Shown: piece by piece, positions 21,187 to 32,567 of the stretch
How positions within the stretch are numbered: the first letter of the stretch is position 1
Layout of the letters: each line of letters starts with the position of its first letter
Source: Adiantum capillus-veneris
Lineage: Eukaryota > Streptophyta > Polypodiopsida > Polypodiales > Pteridaceae
Assembly: GCA_014529385.2 (NCBI GenBank)
Contig: CM043968.1
Location: 9,672,648-9,736,647, forward strand
Reading direction: 5' to 3'
Length of the DNA: 64,000 bases
The notes under the pieces: model-generated
Seen by the model: only the letters and a program-made list of their open reading frames with translations
Databases searched by the model: none
Told to the model about the DNA's origin: nothing
Translations under genes and position numbers: made by a program

Positions 21187-22419
21187 CTAATCCCTCCTCC
21201 CTTTGTCTTTTCCCGAGTGGTTTGCCTTGTGGTGGGTGGTATTATTACGGGAGTGATCCTTATTGTGTGGGTGCAGGTGGTTGATGATTTTTTGTGGTGG
21301 AAAAGAAGAGGAGGAACCAAGGGGGATGAGTGTAGGTTTGAGGGTTTTGAGAGGGTACAAAGGATAGGCGGGGGTGTTAGGGAAAGGTGAAAATTTTGGT
21401 TTTTTAGATAAAGGGAATGGTTTTTCAAGGGTGGGTTTATAGGATGGTTGAGGAGGCCGTTTAATGGGGGTTACATAGGAGGGTTGGGGACGGGGTTGGT
21501 GGTGGTGGGGGGGGAATGCTCGAGGTGGTAAAAAAGGTTTTTTAGAATATGGATGGGTGGATTTTTTGGGGGGCGGTGACAATACCGGCTTAGGTGGGGA
21601 GGCGGGAGGGGAGGCTTGAGACGTGGGGGGTAATGAATGGAATTTTTCTTTGACAATTTGTTCTACAAGCTCTTTGATGGTTTGCTCCTTGGGGAGTGAG
21701 AGTAATTCTTCTTCAATGTTATTAATGGCCTTTTTTCGGGCAAGTTTAGCTACATCCTCTTTTGTGGTGGCAAGGTGTGCATTTACAACATGGGTTTGGA
21801 TATCCAAGAGGAAGCTATGGAGGGATGCGGTTTTCCATTGTTGTAGCTTGAGGCCCCAAGTAAGCTTGGAGACTAAGGGGATAGAGACTTGGAGGAGCTT
21901 AACAACGAGATCGTTGAGCCGTCCGTCGAGGTAGGTTTGTAGATTATTAATGAGGATGGTTTGTGCTTGTACCAATGCTTTTGTGCAATCTAGTTGATAT
22001 CTTATGGTAAGTGAGGTAAACTTAGCATTGAGAAGGGCTTGAGCTTGTGTGTCCTCTAGGGATAGTTTGGGTGGCTTCATACATAAACTATTGGGTGCTC
22101 TTTGATTATTAAGAAGATCTTTGAGGTGATTAAGGAAGCTTTTAGCTTTACCTAATTTACCATAAAGTTTCTTATATTCGAGAAGAGAGTTGGAGATAAT
22201 ACCCTCGAAATCCCGAGGTTGTTTGAGGTGTGGAAGCACTTCTTCATTGGTATGGGGGTTGATTGAGGGTAGGCCACCATGTTGAAGGGTTGGAAGATTG
22301 CCAGTTTGGAGTGGATTGGTTGTAGGCAAAGAAGGGGTGTTTTCATTATGGTTTACATCAAGACTTCCTTTTGCGAGCACCGAAGAGAAATCAAAGGACT
22401 CCTCCGGAAGTTGCTCCAA
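21187..22419 (-). CDS. Penelope-like element ORF1, proline-rich protein of unknown function
   Basis: An uninterrupted frame of 410 residues lies upstream of the RT in the same orientation. Residues 1-90 are low complexity. About 90-255 is helical, with leucine-rich, possibly coiled-coil stretches (KAKSFLNHLKDLLNN, NNLQTYLDGRLNDLVVKLL, EEELLSLPKEQTIKELVEQI). About 265-400 is very rich in Pro, Ser, Lys and His and resembles a nucleic-acid-binding tail. I do not recognise a named domain. Its place suggests a role like the ORF1 proteins of other retroelements (RNA binding or particle assembly); this is inference. The frame may begin further upstream in a different phase (22353-22562), but that segment has no supporting features. 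Confidence 0.7.
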   Translation of the reverse strand: MEQLPEESFDFSSVLAKGSLDVNHNENTPSLPTTNPLQTGNLPTLQHGGLPSINPHTNEEVLPHLKQPRDFEGIISNSLLEYKKLYGKLGKAKSFLNHLKDLLNNQRAPNSLCMKPPKLSLEDTQAQALLNAKFTSLTIRYQLDCTKALVQAQTILINNLQTYLDGRLNDLVVKLLQVSIPLVSKLTWGLKLQQWKTASLHSFLLDIQTHVVNAHLATTKEDVAKLARKKAINNIEEELLSLPKEQTIKELVEQIVKEKFHSLPPTSQASPPASPPKPVLSPPPKKSTHPYSKKPFLPPRAFPPHHHQPRPQPSYVTPIKRPPQPSYKPTLEKPFPLSKKPKFSPFPNTPAYPLYPLKTLKPTLIPLGSSSSFPPQKIINHLHPHNKDHSRNNTTHHKANHSGKDKGRRD

Positions 22420-22633
22420 TTCTTCCGTGATTTTCTCATAGGGGTTGGTTGTAGCGTCTTCTTTGTTTGTCGGAATTGGAGTCGGGGTGGTCGGACGAGA
22501 CGCCGAAGTCTCCGCTCTTGCATACGCGACAGCCGAAATGAAGCCGGCGAGTGAAGGGCCAATAGCCGCCGAGAAGGAGATATCCGAAGTGAGGTTAGCT
22601 TGAGGTTGTGGGGGGGCTAAGTTGTTGGTAAGT

Positions 22634-23996
<1,363 letters not shown>

Positions 23997-25330
23997 CGAG
24001 ATACACAACACTTGGCATACATTCCGATGAATGAGCATGTTTCCTCCTAAGGTACCCACTATCACATGTATCCTACTATGTTGGTACAAAGAAATCATTC
24101 CCAAGCAGAGTGATACTCCAACCTCATCATAAAATTGCTTTCTTATGAAACTTCTTTCATAGTAAGCAATTGGGACTAATGTTTGTTTGTATGATTCATG
24201 CCCACACTAACAAACTCATCATAAATTTTTTTACCTTTGTCACCATCTTGCATAATGCCACATGCCTCCACAATGAAGCATAGATGATTGCATGCATACA
24301 TAGCAAAAACCCTCAATCCGTATTTGTCAAAATGGGCTAGTGCTTTAGTCCACTCTTGCCTCATAGATGTTGGGAATGTCCTACAAAAAATGCACTCATA
24401 ACCAATGACATTCTTGATGGCATACATGTTGAGCACAAGAGTGCCAAGCACAACACATGCCTTTAGAGATGCAAGCATAGGTAATCATATTTGCTAAGAG
24501 TCCCTCACTTTGCAACCAATAATATAAACCAAGATCTTCTTTGTCCCGCCCATAACTTGCAATAAATGTAGTCCAAAAATAGACATCTCCAATACGAAGC
24601 TCCTCAGCCACATGTTTTGGTCTTGGAGATGCACCGCACTTAGATTTTAATGAGGCTACAATAGAAAGCTTGTCGTGCCATCCAAAAAAAAGTATCATAA
24701 AGAGAAAGCACTCCAAGATATAGTACAAAGTGCATACATTCATAAGCATGAATACATATTCATGCAATATTGGTTGGCCTTGTCCTTATTGGGCAAGTCA
24801 TTCAAACAATGCATTTCAAGAGACCACATTGCAAGCAGGGAACTCAACAAAGACTGACATACATGTGAACCAAAACATTGATGATGACCAATAATCGCAT
24901 CATGCATAGGTTCACAAATGATGCAAGCATCATATATGGGCTCTCGTTTTTCATCAATGCATAGCTTCTCTACCATGTCCATGTTGTACATACCCTGCAC
25001 ATAAGTACGTCCAAGAAACAACACTGAAGTAGTCCAAAATATTATACACTTTATGTGCATGACCAACTTGCAAGTGTGTCTAAAGTTAACACTTGTCACA
25101 AATATCTGTATGTATCCTACAACCCTGGCATAGAGAAAGAAATCCAAGAATGATGTCATTTTCATTCAAGAGGCCAAGACTAAGAACCTCATCATGAAAT
25201 TCTTTGCTTTTGTCAACATCTTGCTAAATTCCACATCTTGTTAAGATGCAAGCATAGACGATTGCATTGGGTTATGTAGAAACAAAGATGGCTTGGTTGC
25301 AAATGGTGATGAAGATTGTGAGAATACATC
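23997..25330 (-). pseudogene. PPR relic
   Basis: Minus-strand pieces include VVLGTLVLNMYA, CNHLCFIVEACGIMQDGDKGKKIYDEFVSVGM, DVYFWTTFIASYGR and LLANMITYACISKGM, in that broad order but in different frames and with stops. They match the WNALI/TYACILKAC type of PPR repeat also seen at 7.0-7.9 kb. It is a decayed organellar RNA-binding protein gene or a copy of one. No intact repeat array is left, and nothing suggests current function. Confidence 0.6.
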
Positions 25331-26006
25331 TTACACCAATATATGAATGCAAAGAAAAAGTATATTCAGAAAGGACTAAGATTGTATCTCAATAGCACTA
25401 TCTTCTCCCTCTTGTCAAAGAAGTAATACAGAACGAAACCATAAGTAATCTTCATCCCATGTTCAATAAAGAATTGATAACCATAAACATAGCAAGAGAG
25501 ATTAAAAGAAACACTCACTCAATCACCATGAATGTCTAGCTAGAATCATTACATTAGTGTAGAGTGGACTTGAGTCACCTTCTCCCAAGGGGCTCCCATG
25601 TACTATAGTAGCAAATGACTAGATTGTGGCAAGGAGCGGTAGACCACAGCTCTACACATAGTAGATCATGCAAGTATTGTGAACTCCATCATATCTACTG
25701 CCATAGGTTTGTACCACCCTCAATGCTCTACCGCTTGTGTTCACTCTTGCTAAGCCCTCTCCTCTACAAATGGTTAATTCCTACCTAATTTATTATATGT
25801 GTTTCCAGGTGACTATGATACATGTTGCTCATCAACTTGAGTCCCTGGAGCCCACAATTTAAGGTATGTATCTTTCTCTCATGAGAGAACGATGCAAATA
25901 AACATTTTTCATTTTATTTCTCTTAAATTCAAATTTTGTTGTTTCTATTTAAATACTTTTTGTCTTCTCTCTCTTATATTTAATTTTTAAATCTTTACTT
26001 CAAAAG

Positions 26007-26072
<66 letters not shown>

Positions 26073-27351
26073 AAGTGTGTGTCTATGCAGGTAGAGCTAT
26101 GTTCAACACTAGAGAAAAATGATACATAAGAGGTCTAACCCTAGAATTGAGGCCTCACTCCCTAGTCTTTGCTAAGAGGTCTGCTACATTTGGATAAGGA
26201 CTGTGCTTAAAATCCTTTTGTTCAAGCTTTTAGAACTCTCAAACCCTCAAAACTGAGTTGATTGGCCCCTTAATCTCAGTGTTACACTTAGAACTGCGTC
26301 CCATTGAGTGGCTACAGGGGCTCAAAGTCCTCGTTGCCTTCTTAATGTGAGGTTCCACCAAGTGGTTACAGCTCTTACAATGCTCCACCAATACGCTATA
26401 ACACCTACAAAGTGGTAGCTTTTTCACAAACTTTGCAGCGCAAGCTACCCATCCAGTCTAGCAATGCACTTAGTCACCAGTTGCAACCAAAAAATACCTA
26501 AAAAAGGTTAACGTCCCGCTTTCTTTCAACGCCATCTAGGTAAAGTGCCTATATTTAGCTTGTAGCATGCGGCTGTTTACATTGTTTGCATCTCTTGCTT
26601 TAGTCAGCATGTGTGCTAGAGGTGTTGGAGCCCCTCCAAGATCTTGGTTGATTGGGTGTGTTTGTGTGAGATCCACCCCCTTTGTCTTGATCAACACAAA
26701 AAGATTATTACAGCTATCCATGCATGCACTACATGTGATGCTACCCTCATCGCGATGTCACTTGCCATACGCTTCCACTGTGCAATGGTGTTGTCTATTG
26801 CTCAAGCGTGGATCGGTCCCTTTTTGTAGCCCTTGGTTCAAAACCCCTACGTTCCCTACAACATTCTTCCCAACTAATTGGTCATGCAGTTAACTTATAG
26901 AATGAGGAGTAATTAACAAAGTGCAGAGGTGCCATTGTAGCTCGCATTTCCTACTGCTAGCTATGGAAGCCTCCTTCACCCCATCCACATATACCACATT
27001 TTACCCTTGGCCTTCCTCTTTCTTGCATTGCTTCTTCTGATTGTGGGTCTTGAATCAAATATAGAGTTTGATGTGCCCTCTTAGCATTTCTCCACACAAT
27101 ACAAAACCCCCACCTAAATTAGCTTCCAAGTAGTGCTTAGGAAAAATCATTTTTCCAAACATACAAAATTCCTTCCCAAGAGGAAATTTTAGAAAATTAG
27201 GTTTATCTTTTTGGCATTTTACACTATTTTTCTCTATTTTGGGATGGGATTTCTCCTTTTCCCCTTGCCCTCAACCGACATTTTTGAAATTGAAAACAAC
27301 ATGATATTAAGATGAGACATATTTTTCTCGAACACTACTTCCAAGGGTTAC
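25331..27351. other. gene-free stretch with a long CT microsatellite
   Basis: No recognisable gene on either strand. About 30 CT units lie at 26010-26071. A frame at 26567-26893 exists but has no recognisable domain. If the exon at 27352-27502 is real, part of this stretch would be intron or downstream exon of that gene, but no second exon is recognisable. Confidence 0.5.
26010..26071. repeat. (CT)n microsatellite
   Basis: About 30 uninterrupted CT units in non-coding sequence. Confidence 0.97.
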
Positions 27352-27502
27352 CTTTGATGACACACCATGTGCCCATTATGAACTTTTGCAGATGCTAGCA
27401 GGGCCAGGACCACCACACATACTATCACAATCAATGCAATATACCCTACACTCAGGCCACTGCTGTTGCTACGTTCACAGTCACTGTTGTGTGTGTCAGA
27501 TT
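27352..27502 (-). CDS. possible single exon encoding a transmembrane segment
   Basis: A 151-bp block on the minus strand is bounded by a canonical acceptor (CTTGTGCAG) and donor (CATCAAAG then GTAACC). It is open throughout and encodes a polar lead (DTHNSDCERSNSSGLSVG) followed by a strongly hydrophobic stretch (YIALIVIVCVVVLALLASA) and a basic tail (KVHNGH). This pattern fits the membrane-spanning exon of a receptor-like protein or a signal-anchor protein. No neighbouring exon is recognised; the copia element at 27713 lies on the upstream side and could have disrupted the gene. The family cannot be named. Confidence 0.35.
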
Positions 27503-27557
27503 CTGCACAAGGTACAATCATGACATCATAAATTCCTTGGGGCGAGGAAGACATTAC

Positions 27558-27618
<61 letters not shown>
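27558..27618. repeat. compound microsatellite (TA)n-(GA)n
   Basis: About 11 TA units followed by about 19 GA units, upstream of the possible transmembrane exon on the minus strand. Confidence 0.95.
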
Positions 27619-27621
<3 letters not shown>

Positions 27622-27712
27622 TTGCCTTTGGTCACATACACTGTATACATCACCAATCCATACCCTATGGCCAATACATACACATTTACTTATCGTTGTG
27701 TACCCTAGCTTG

Positions 27713-28487
27713 TGTTAAGTATGGAGCCTGATTTACCCTTGTAATTTTCTGTGGTAAAAGCGCACATTTGTAAGGCCCCCATTATGAGGAGAAGCCATCG
27801 TGCGTGAAGGAAAATCACTCACCGGAAACCAAAATTTTCACGGACAAGAATCAGGGGCAACTTTAGAGGCCGGAATATTCCTTTTCGCTGGAATATTATG
27901 GCCGGATGGCGGCCGAAAAGTGGTCGGAAAACAACCGGTCGGTTGGCCGGTGGCCGGTAGTCAATGGCCGATGGCCGGTGGTCAGAAGTCAATGGCCGGT
28001 TGTCGGTGGTCGGAAGTCAATGGCCGGTGGCCAGTGGCCGAATTCAAAAGCGGACTTGTCTTCTCAAAGGCGGCCACACATGGGCGGATTGGAGGGTCCG
28101 ATTTGGACTTATTCGCACAAGGGCGGCTACACATGGCTGCCTCTCATAAGAGAGGGCAGCCCTTTTGGCCTATAAAAGGAGGCCATTTCTACACACATTT
28201 CATAGTGTGAAGTTGATGCAACAAGGTGAGTGTGAGGTGGTGAGAATGAAGCAAGGCGGGAGCTCTATCAAGGGTTTAATCCCTTTGTAAACTACTTCTT
28301 CTTTTGAAGTGCTAAAGCCATTGAGTGGCTACTTTCCCGTGGACGTAGCCCACATTGGGTGAACCACGTATATCGTGTGTACTCTCTCTCTCTCTCTCTA
28401 CTCTATAATCTCTTGTGTGTGAAATCTATCTCTCTCCATTAAGTAATCTACTCAAAAATCTATTTAGCTACGTCTTATTTCCTAACA
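27713..28487 (+). repeat. 5' LTR of the first copia element
   Basis: The terminal inverted bases are TGTTA/TAACA. About 27905-28060 is a GC-rich minisatellite-like stretch with three roughly 30-bp units containing AGTCAATGGCCG. A TATA box (TATAAAAG) lies at 28171. The segment GTGGACGTAGCCCA at 28341-28354 and a short CT tract at 28382 precede the conserved last 100 bp, which recur at 32475-32562. Confidence 0.88.
28171..28178 (+). promoter_or_regulatory. TATA box in the copia 5' LTR
   Basis: TATAAAAG lies about 315 bp before the LTR end, in the expected U3/R position. The transcript start would be about 30 bp downstream, near 28205. Confidence 0.6.
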
Positions 28488-28489
28488 AC

Positions 28490-28502
28490 TGGTATCAGAG
28501 CA
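28490..28502 (+). promoter_or_regulatory. primer binding site (initiator tRNA-Met)
   Basis: TGGTATCAGAGCA begins 2 bp after the LTR end. It is the standard plant copia primer site complementary to the 3' end of initiator tRNA-Met. Confidence 0.92.
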
Positions 28503-28560
28503 AGGTTTGCTCGTAGCTAAATTATCTCAAGGAAAGGATTCCTTGAATTGAGTGGGAGTT

Positions 28561-31500
28561 ATGGCGGAGGAAGGGAAGCTCAAGATTGAGAAGTTCAAAG
28601 GCAAAAACTACCAACATTGGAAGATGCAGATTGAAGACTATCTCTACCAGAAGGACCTCTATTTGCCACTAGGCGGTCTTGCGAAGAAGCCCGCAACAAT
28701 GGAAGATGAAGCATGGATTGTCCTTGATCGAAAGGCACTGGGAACAATCCGGTTAAGCTTGACGTCAACGGTGGCCTTCAATGTTTCAGAGATGAAGACC
28801 ACGGAGGACTTGATGAAGTCACTTGACGACTTCTACGAGAAACCATCGGCATCCAATAAGGTATTTCTTATGAAGCGCTTGTTCAATCTAAAGATGGCAG
28901 AGAATGGTTCACTTGCAGAACACCTAAATGACTTTAACACAAACATAAGTCAACTTCGATCGGTGAAAATCAATTTCGATGACGAAGTGCGAGCACTCCT
29001 TATACTATCATCTCTACCGGATAGTTGGGACAGCCTTGTGATGGCTGTAAGTAATTCTATCTCTGGTACAAATATTCTTAAGTTTGATGATGTTGTGGGT
29101 GTTCTCCTAAGCGAGGAAATGCAAAGGAGAAGCACATGAGAATCATCAAGTGCTGCACTATCAGTGGAAACAAGAGGAAGGCCTAAGGAGAGGTTCAAAA
29201 ACCAAAAGGGTCGTGATCGCTCAAGGCGGAGCAAGTCACACACAAAGTTAGTTCTTGAATGTTGGAATTGCGGCAAGAAGGGCCACGTCAAGAAGGATTG
29301 TTGGTCCAAGAAGAAGAAGGAGACAGAGTCTCAAGACAACAAGCCAACATCGGAGGCCAATGTGGCAGGTAAAGTAGAGCAAGATGCTCTAATTCTCTCA
29401 TTAGACAATGTGTCTAATTCCTGGATAGTAGATTCCGGGGCTTCATTCCATGCGACACCACACAAGCAACATTTCCAAGACTACACCAAAGGTAATTTTG
29501 GGTATGTATACTTGGGAGATGATGAAGCTTGTGAGATTGTCGGCAAAGGTACAGTTTCTGTCAAAACTGCTAACGGAAATGAATGGAAGCTTAAAGATGT
29601 TAGGCATGTTCCTTCTCTTTGCAAAAATTTGATCTCTACAGGACAATTGGACGATGAAGGTCACAACATTGCATTCGGAAACAAACGGTGGAAGATCTCA
29701 AAGGGATCTTTGGTGGTTTCCAAGGGAGAAAAAGTCGGTACACTTTAATTGTGTACTGTTAGCACGCAACCTTCAGCTTGTGCAGCAACTACAGAAGTTG
29801 ACAGTGCGGTGTGGCACTACTGACTTGGGCATATGAGTGCCAAAGGAATGCAAATCTTTCAAACAAAGAAGCTTCTACCAGGTTTGAAAGAAGTGGACTT
29901 AGAGTTCTGTGAAGATTGTGTTTATGGTAAAAAAAAGAGGGTAAAATTTCAAAAATCAGGAAATGAAAGAAAAAATAAAAAACTTGAGTTGGTTCATTCT
30001 GATGTTTGGGGTCCTGCAAGTACACCATCACTTGGTGGCTCATTGTACTATGTAACATTCATAGACGATGCGACTAGAAAAACATGGGTTTATGTCATGA
30101 AGAATAAATCCGATGTATTTTCCATATTTCAAAGGTGGAAAGCCTTTGTGGAGAATGAAACAGGTACCAAGGTTAAATGCCTCAGATCCGACAATGGAGG
30201 TGAATATTGCAGCCAAGCTTTTGAAAGCTTTTGTGCTAGCAATGGCATTCGGAGGCAAAGGAAAACCCCAAGGACACCTCAACAAAATGGTATTTCGGAA
30301 AGGATGAACAGGACAATCATGGAGCGAGCACGAAGCATGCGTCTACATGCAGGCCTACCGCTTGAGCTTTGGGCGAAAGCTGTAAGTACGTCTGTGTACT
30401 TAATCAACCGGTCACCCTCAACGGCATTGGATGGGGGAGTTCCAGAAGAGGCATGGACAGGTAAACCGGTGAATTATGCATTTCTCAAAGTGTTTGGGTG
30501 TGAGGCTTTCATGCACATAGATAGAAGCCTAAGATCAAAGCTAGATGCAAAGTCCAAAAAGTGTTTCTTCATTGGCTATGAAGAAGGTGACTTTGGGTAT
30601 CGCCTATGGAATCCTGAAGATGGTAAAATCTTAAGAAGTAGGGATGTAATTTTTAACGAACAAAATATGTACAAAGATTACTTGGAAAGAAAACAAACAA
30701 AAGAAACAGGTGATGAGTACATGGAGCTTGAGGACGGTGAAGACTCAAGGACTGCAAACGGTGACAATGTGCAACAATGTCAACCAAATGAGGAGCCTCA
30801 ACCTATTCCCCGAAGATCTACAAGAGCAAGTAGACCTCCAGAAAGGTTTGTTCCTTCCTTCAACCATCTCTTGATCTCAGATTCTGGAGAGCCGGAATCA
30901 TACGAAGAAGCTATGCAACATGAATCCAAAGAAGAATGGACGAAGAGCATGCAAGTGGAGATGGACTCACTACATCGCAACCAAACATGGGAGTTGGTTG
31001 AGTTGCCTAAAGGTAAGCGGGCACTTCAAAACAAATGGGTGTACAAGCTGAAGGAAGAAGAAGGTGGGAAGAAAAGGTACAAGTCTAGGCTTGTGGTAAA
31101 AGGGTTTTCTCAAAAGAAAGGTATTGACTTCAGTGAAATATTTTCTCCTGTTGTAAAAATGAACTCAATTAGGCTTGTCTTAAGCCTTGTGGCTGCTCAT
31201 GATTTAAATCTCGAGCAAATGGATGTAAATACGGCATTCCCTCACGGTGACTTAGAGGAGAAAATCTACATGCTTCAACCAAAGGGGTATGAAGTAAAAG
31301 GTAAGGAGAAAATGGTTTGCAGATTAAAGAAGAGATTGTATGGTTTAAAGCAAGCATCAAGACAATGGTACTTGAAGTTTGATCGATGGATGTAGGATCA
31401 TGGATTCACAAGATGCAACTCGGATCACTGCGTCTACACGAAGAATTTGGGAGATGGAAAGTTCATCATCCTAATGTTGTATGTTGATGACATGCTGATT

Positions 31501-32245
31501 GCAAGTGCTAACATGTAGGACATCAAAGACCTAAAAGAGGATCTGTCTAAATATTTTTCAATGAAAGATTTAGGTGCTGCAAAGAGGATACTTGGTATGA
31601 AAATATCAAGGGACAGGACGAAGAAGACAATAAAGCTATCTCAAGAAGATTACATCAAGAAGGTACTAGAAAGGTTTGCAATGCAAAATGCAAAACCAGT
31701 TTCTACACCTTGTGGCTGGTCATTTTAAACTAGCGAAGGATATGTGTCCAAAGACACAAGAGGAGCTAGCCTATATGTCTAAAGTTCCATATGCTGCAGC
31801 GGTAGGTTCTCTAATGTATGCTATGGTCTGAACAAGGCCAGACATTGCACATGCAGTGGGAGTTGTGAGTAGGTTCATGGACAACCCAGGTAAAGAGCAT
31901 TGGCAAGCTGTGAAGTGGATACTTAGGTATCTAAAAGGGACAACAACAAATGCTTTGTATTTTGGAGGAACTGATATTTTTCTAGAAGGGTATGCTGATG
32001 CAGATATGGCAGGTGACAAAGATACTCGAAGGAGCACTACTGGCTATGTGTTCATGGTTGGAGGCACAACAGTAAGCTGGGCTTCAAAGCTGCAGAAAGT
32101 GGTTTCACTTTCTACCACGGAAGCAGAGTATGTAGCAATGACGGAGGCAAGCAAAGAAATTCTGTGGCTTCACAGATTCTTAGAAGAGCTTGGATTCAAA
32201 CAAAACAATTGTGTCTTGTACAGTGATAGCCAAAGTGACAAATCA
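28561..32245 (+). pseudogene. copia gag-pol polyprotein with stops and a frameshift
   Basis: The frame opens at the ATG at 28561; the GTG nine bases upstream is not a plausible start. In order it contains gag (KFKGKNYQHWKMQIEDYL), a zinc knuckle (CWNCGKKGHVKKDC), protease (WIVDSGASFHATPH), integrase (LEFCEDCVYGKK, LRSDNGGEY, TPQQNGISERMNR), RT (QMDVNTAFPHGDLEEKIY, LYVDDMLIA at 31476-31502) and RNase H (YADADMAGDKDTRRS, TTEAEYVAMTEASKE). Stops lie at 29137, 29746, about 29818 (TGA where LWHRRLGHM would have Arg, a CGA to TGA change), 31393 and about 31516. A frameshift near 31715-31725 precedes the last part. The RNase H domain is cut at the SDSQS motif (about 32240). Inactive. Confidence 0.93.
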
Positions 32246-32300
32246 TGGGCTACATCCACGGAAAAGCAGCCACTCAATGGACGTAGCCCATAAATCGTGG

Positions 32301-32376
<76 letters not shown>

Positions 32377-32428
32377 CTATGTGGGCTACGTCCACGGAAA
32401 AGTCATTGGACGTAGCCCACAAATCGTG

Positions 32429-32477
<49 letters not shown>

Positions 32478-32562
32478 CTATAATCTCTTGTGTGTGAAAT
32501 CTATCTCTCTCCATTAAGTAATCTACTCAAAAATCTATTTAGCTACGTCTTATTTCCTAACA
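32246..32562 (+). repeat. rearranged, truncated 3' LTR with two CT tracts and inverted repeats
   Basis: Two copies of a module (GGGCTACGTCCACGGAAAAG ... GGACGTAGCCCA, then ATCGTG.GTACT and a CT tract) precede the normal LTR end. The CT tracts are at about 32304-32373 and 32432-32474. The arms GTGGGCTACGTCCA (32381-32394) and TGGACGTAGCCCAC (32407-32420) are perfect 14-bp inverted repeats with a 12-base loop. The 5' LTR has only one arm (28341-28354) and a short CT tract. Confidence 0.88.
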
Positions 32563-32567
32563 GCTTG

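Larger units (their letters stand above)
18459..22633 (-). mobile_element. Penelope-like retroelement with ORF1, RT and hammerhead ribozyme
   Basis: The body lies exactly between the two large direct repeats. On the minus strand, 5' to 3', it holds a proline-rich ORF1 (22419-21187), an RT ORF of Penelope type with one frameshift (21064-19228), a GA microsatellite, a region with repeats of GGTACCAGGGTACA type (about 18730-18880) and a hammerhead ribozyme 115 bp from the left end. Penelope-like elements are a retroelement class distinct from LTR and LINE types, with telomerase-like RTs, complex ends (pseudo-LTRs) and hammerhead ribozymes in many copies. No GIY-YIG endonuclease motif was seen beside the RT, as in endonuclease-lacking members. 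Confidence 0.88.
27713..32562 (+). mobile_element. Ty1/copia element, decayed, with rearranged 3' LTR
   Basis: The 5' LTR is 27713-28487 (TGTTAAG ... CTAACA) and the primer site starts at 28490. The polyprotein region is 28561-32245 and a truncated 3' LTR ends at 32562. The duplication GCTTG at 27708-27712 and 32563-32567 confirms the borders. The coding region has at least five stops and one frameshift. The end of RNase H, the PPT and most of the 3' LTR are replaced by two copies of a short LTR segment separated by long CT tracts. Confidence 0.92.

Noticed and set aside
22420-22633. Second hammerhead ribozyme at the 5' end of the Penelope element (pseudo-LTR copy)
   Set aside because: No CTGATGA core with pairing arms was found; the ACGCGACAGCCGAAAT stretch near 22523 lacks the required core order.
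27800-28210. 136-codon frame rich in Gly, Trp and Arg
   Set aside because: It lies within the copia 5' LTR and results from the GGCCGGTGG-type minisatellite.
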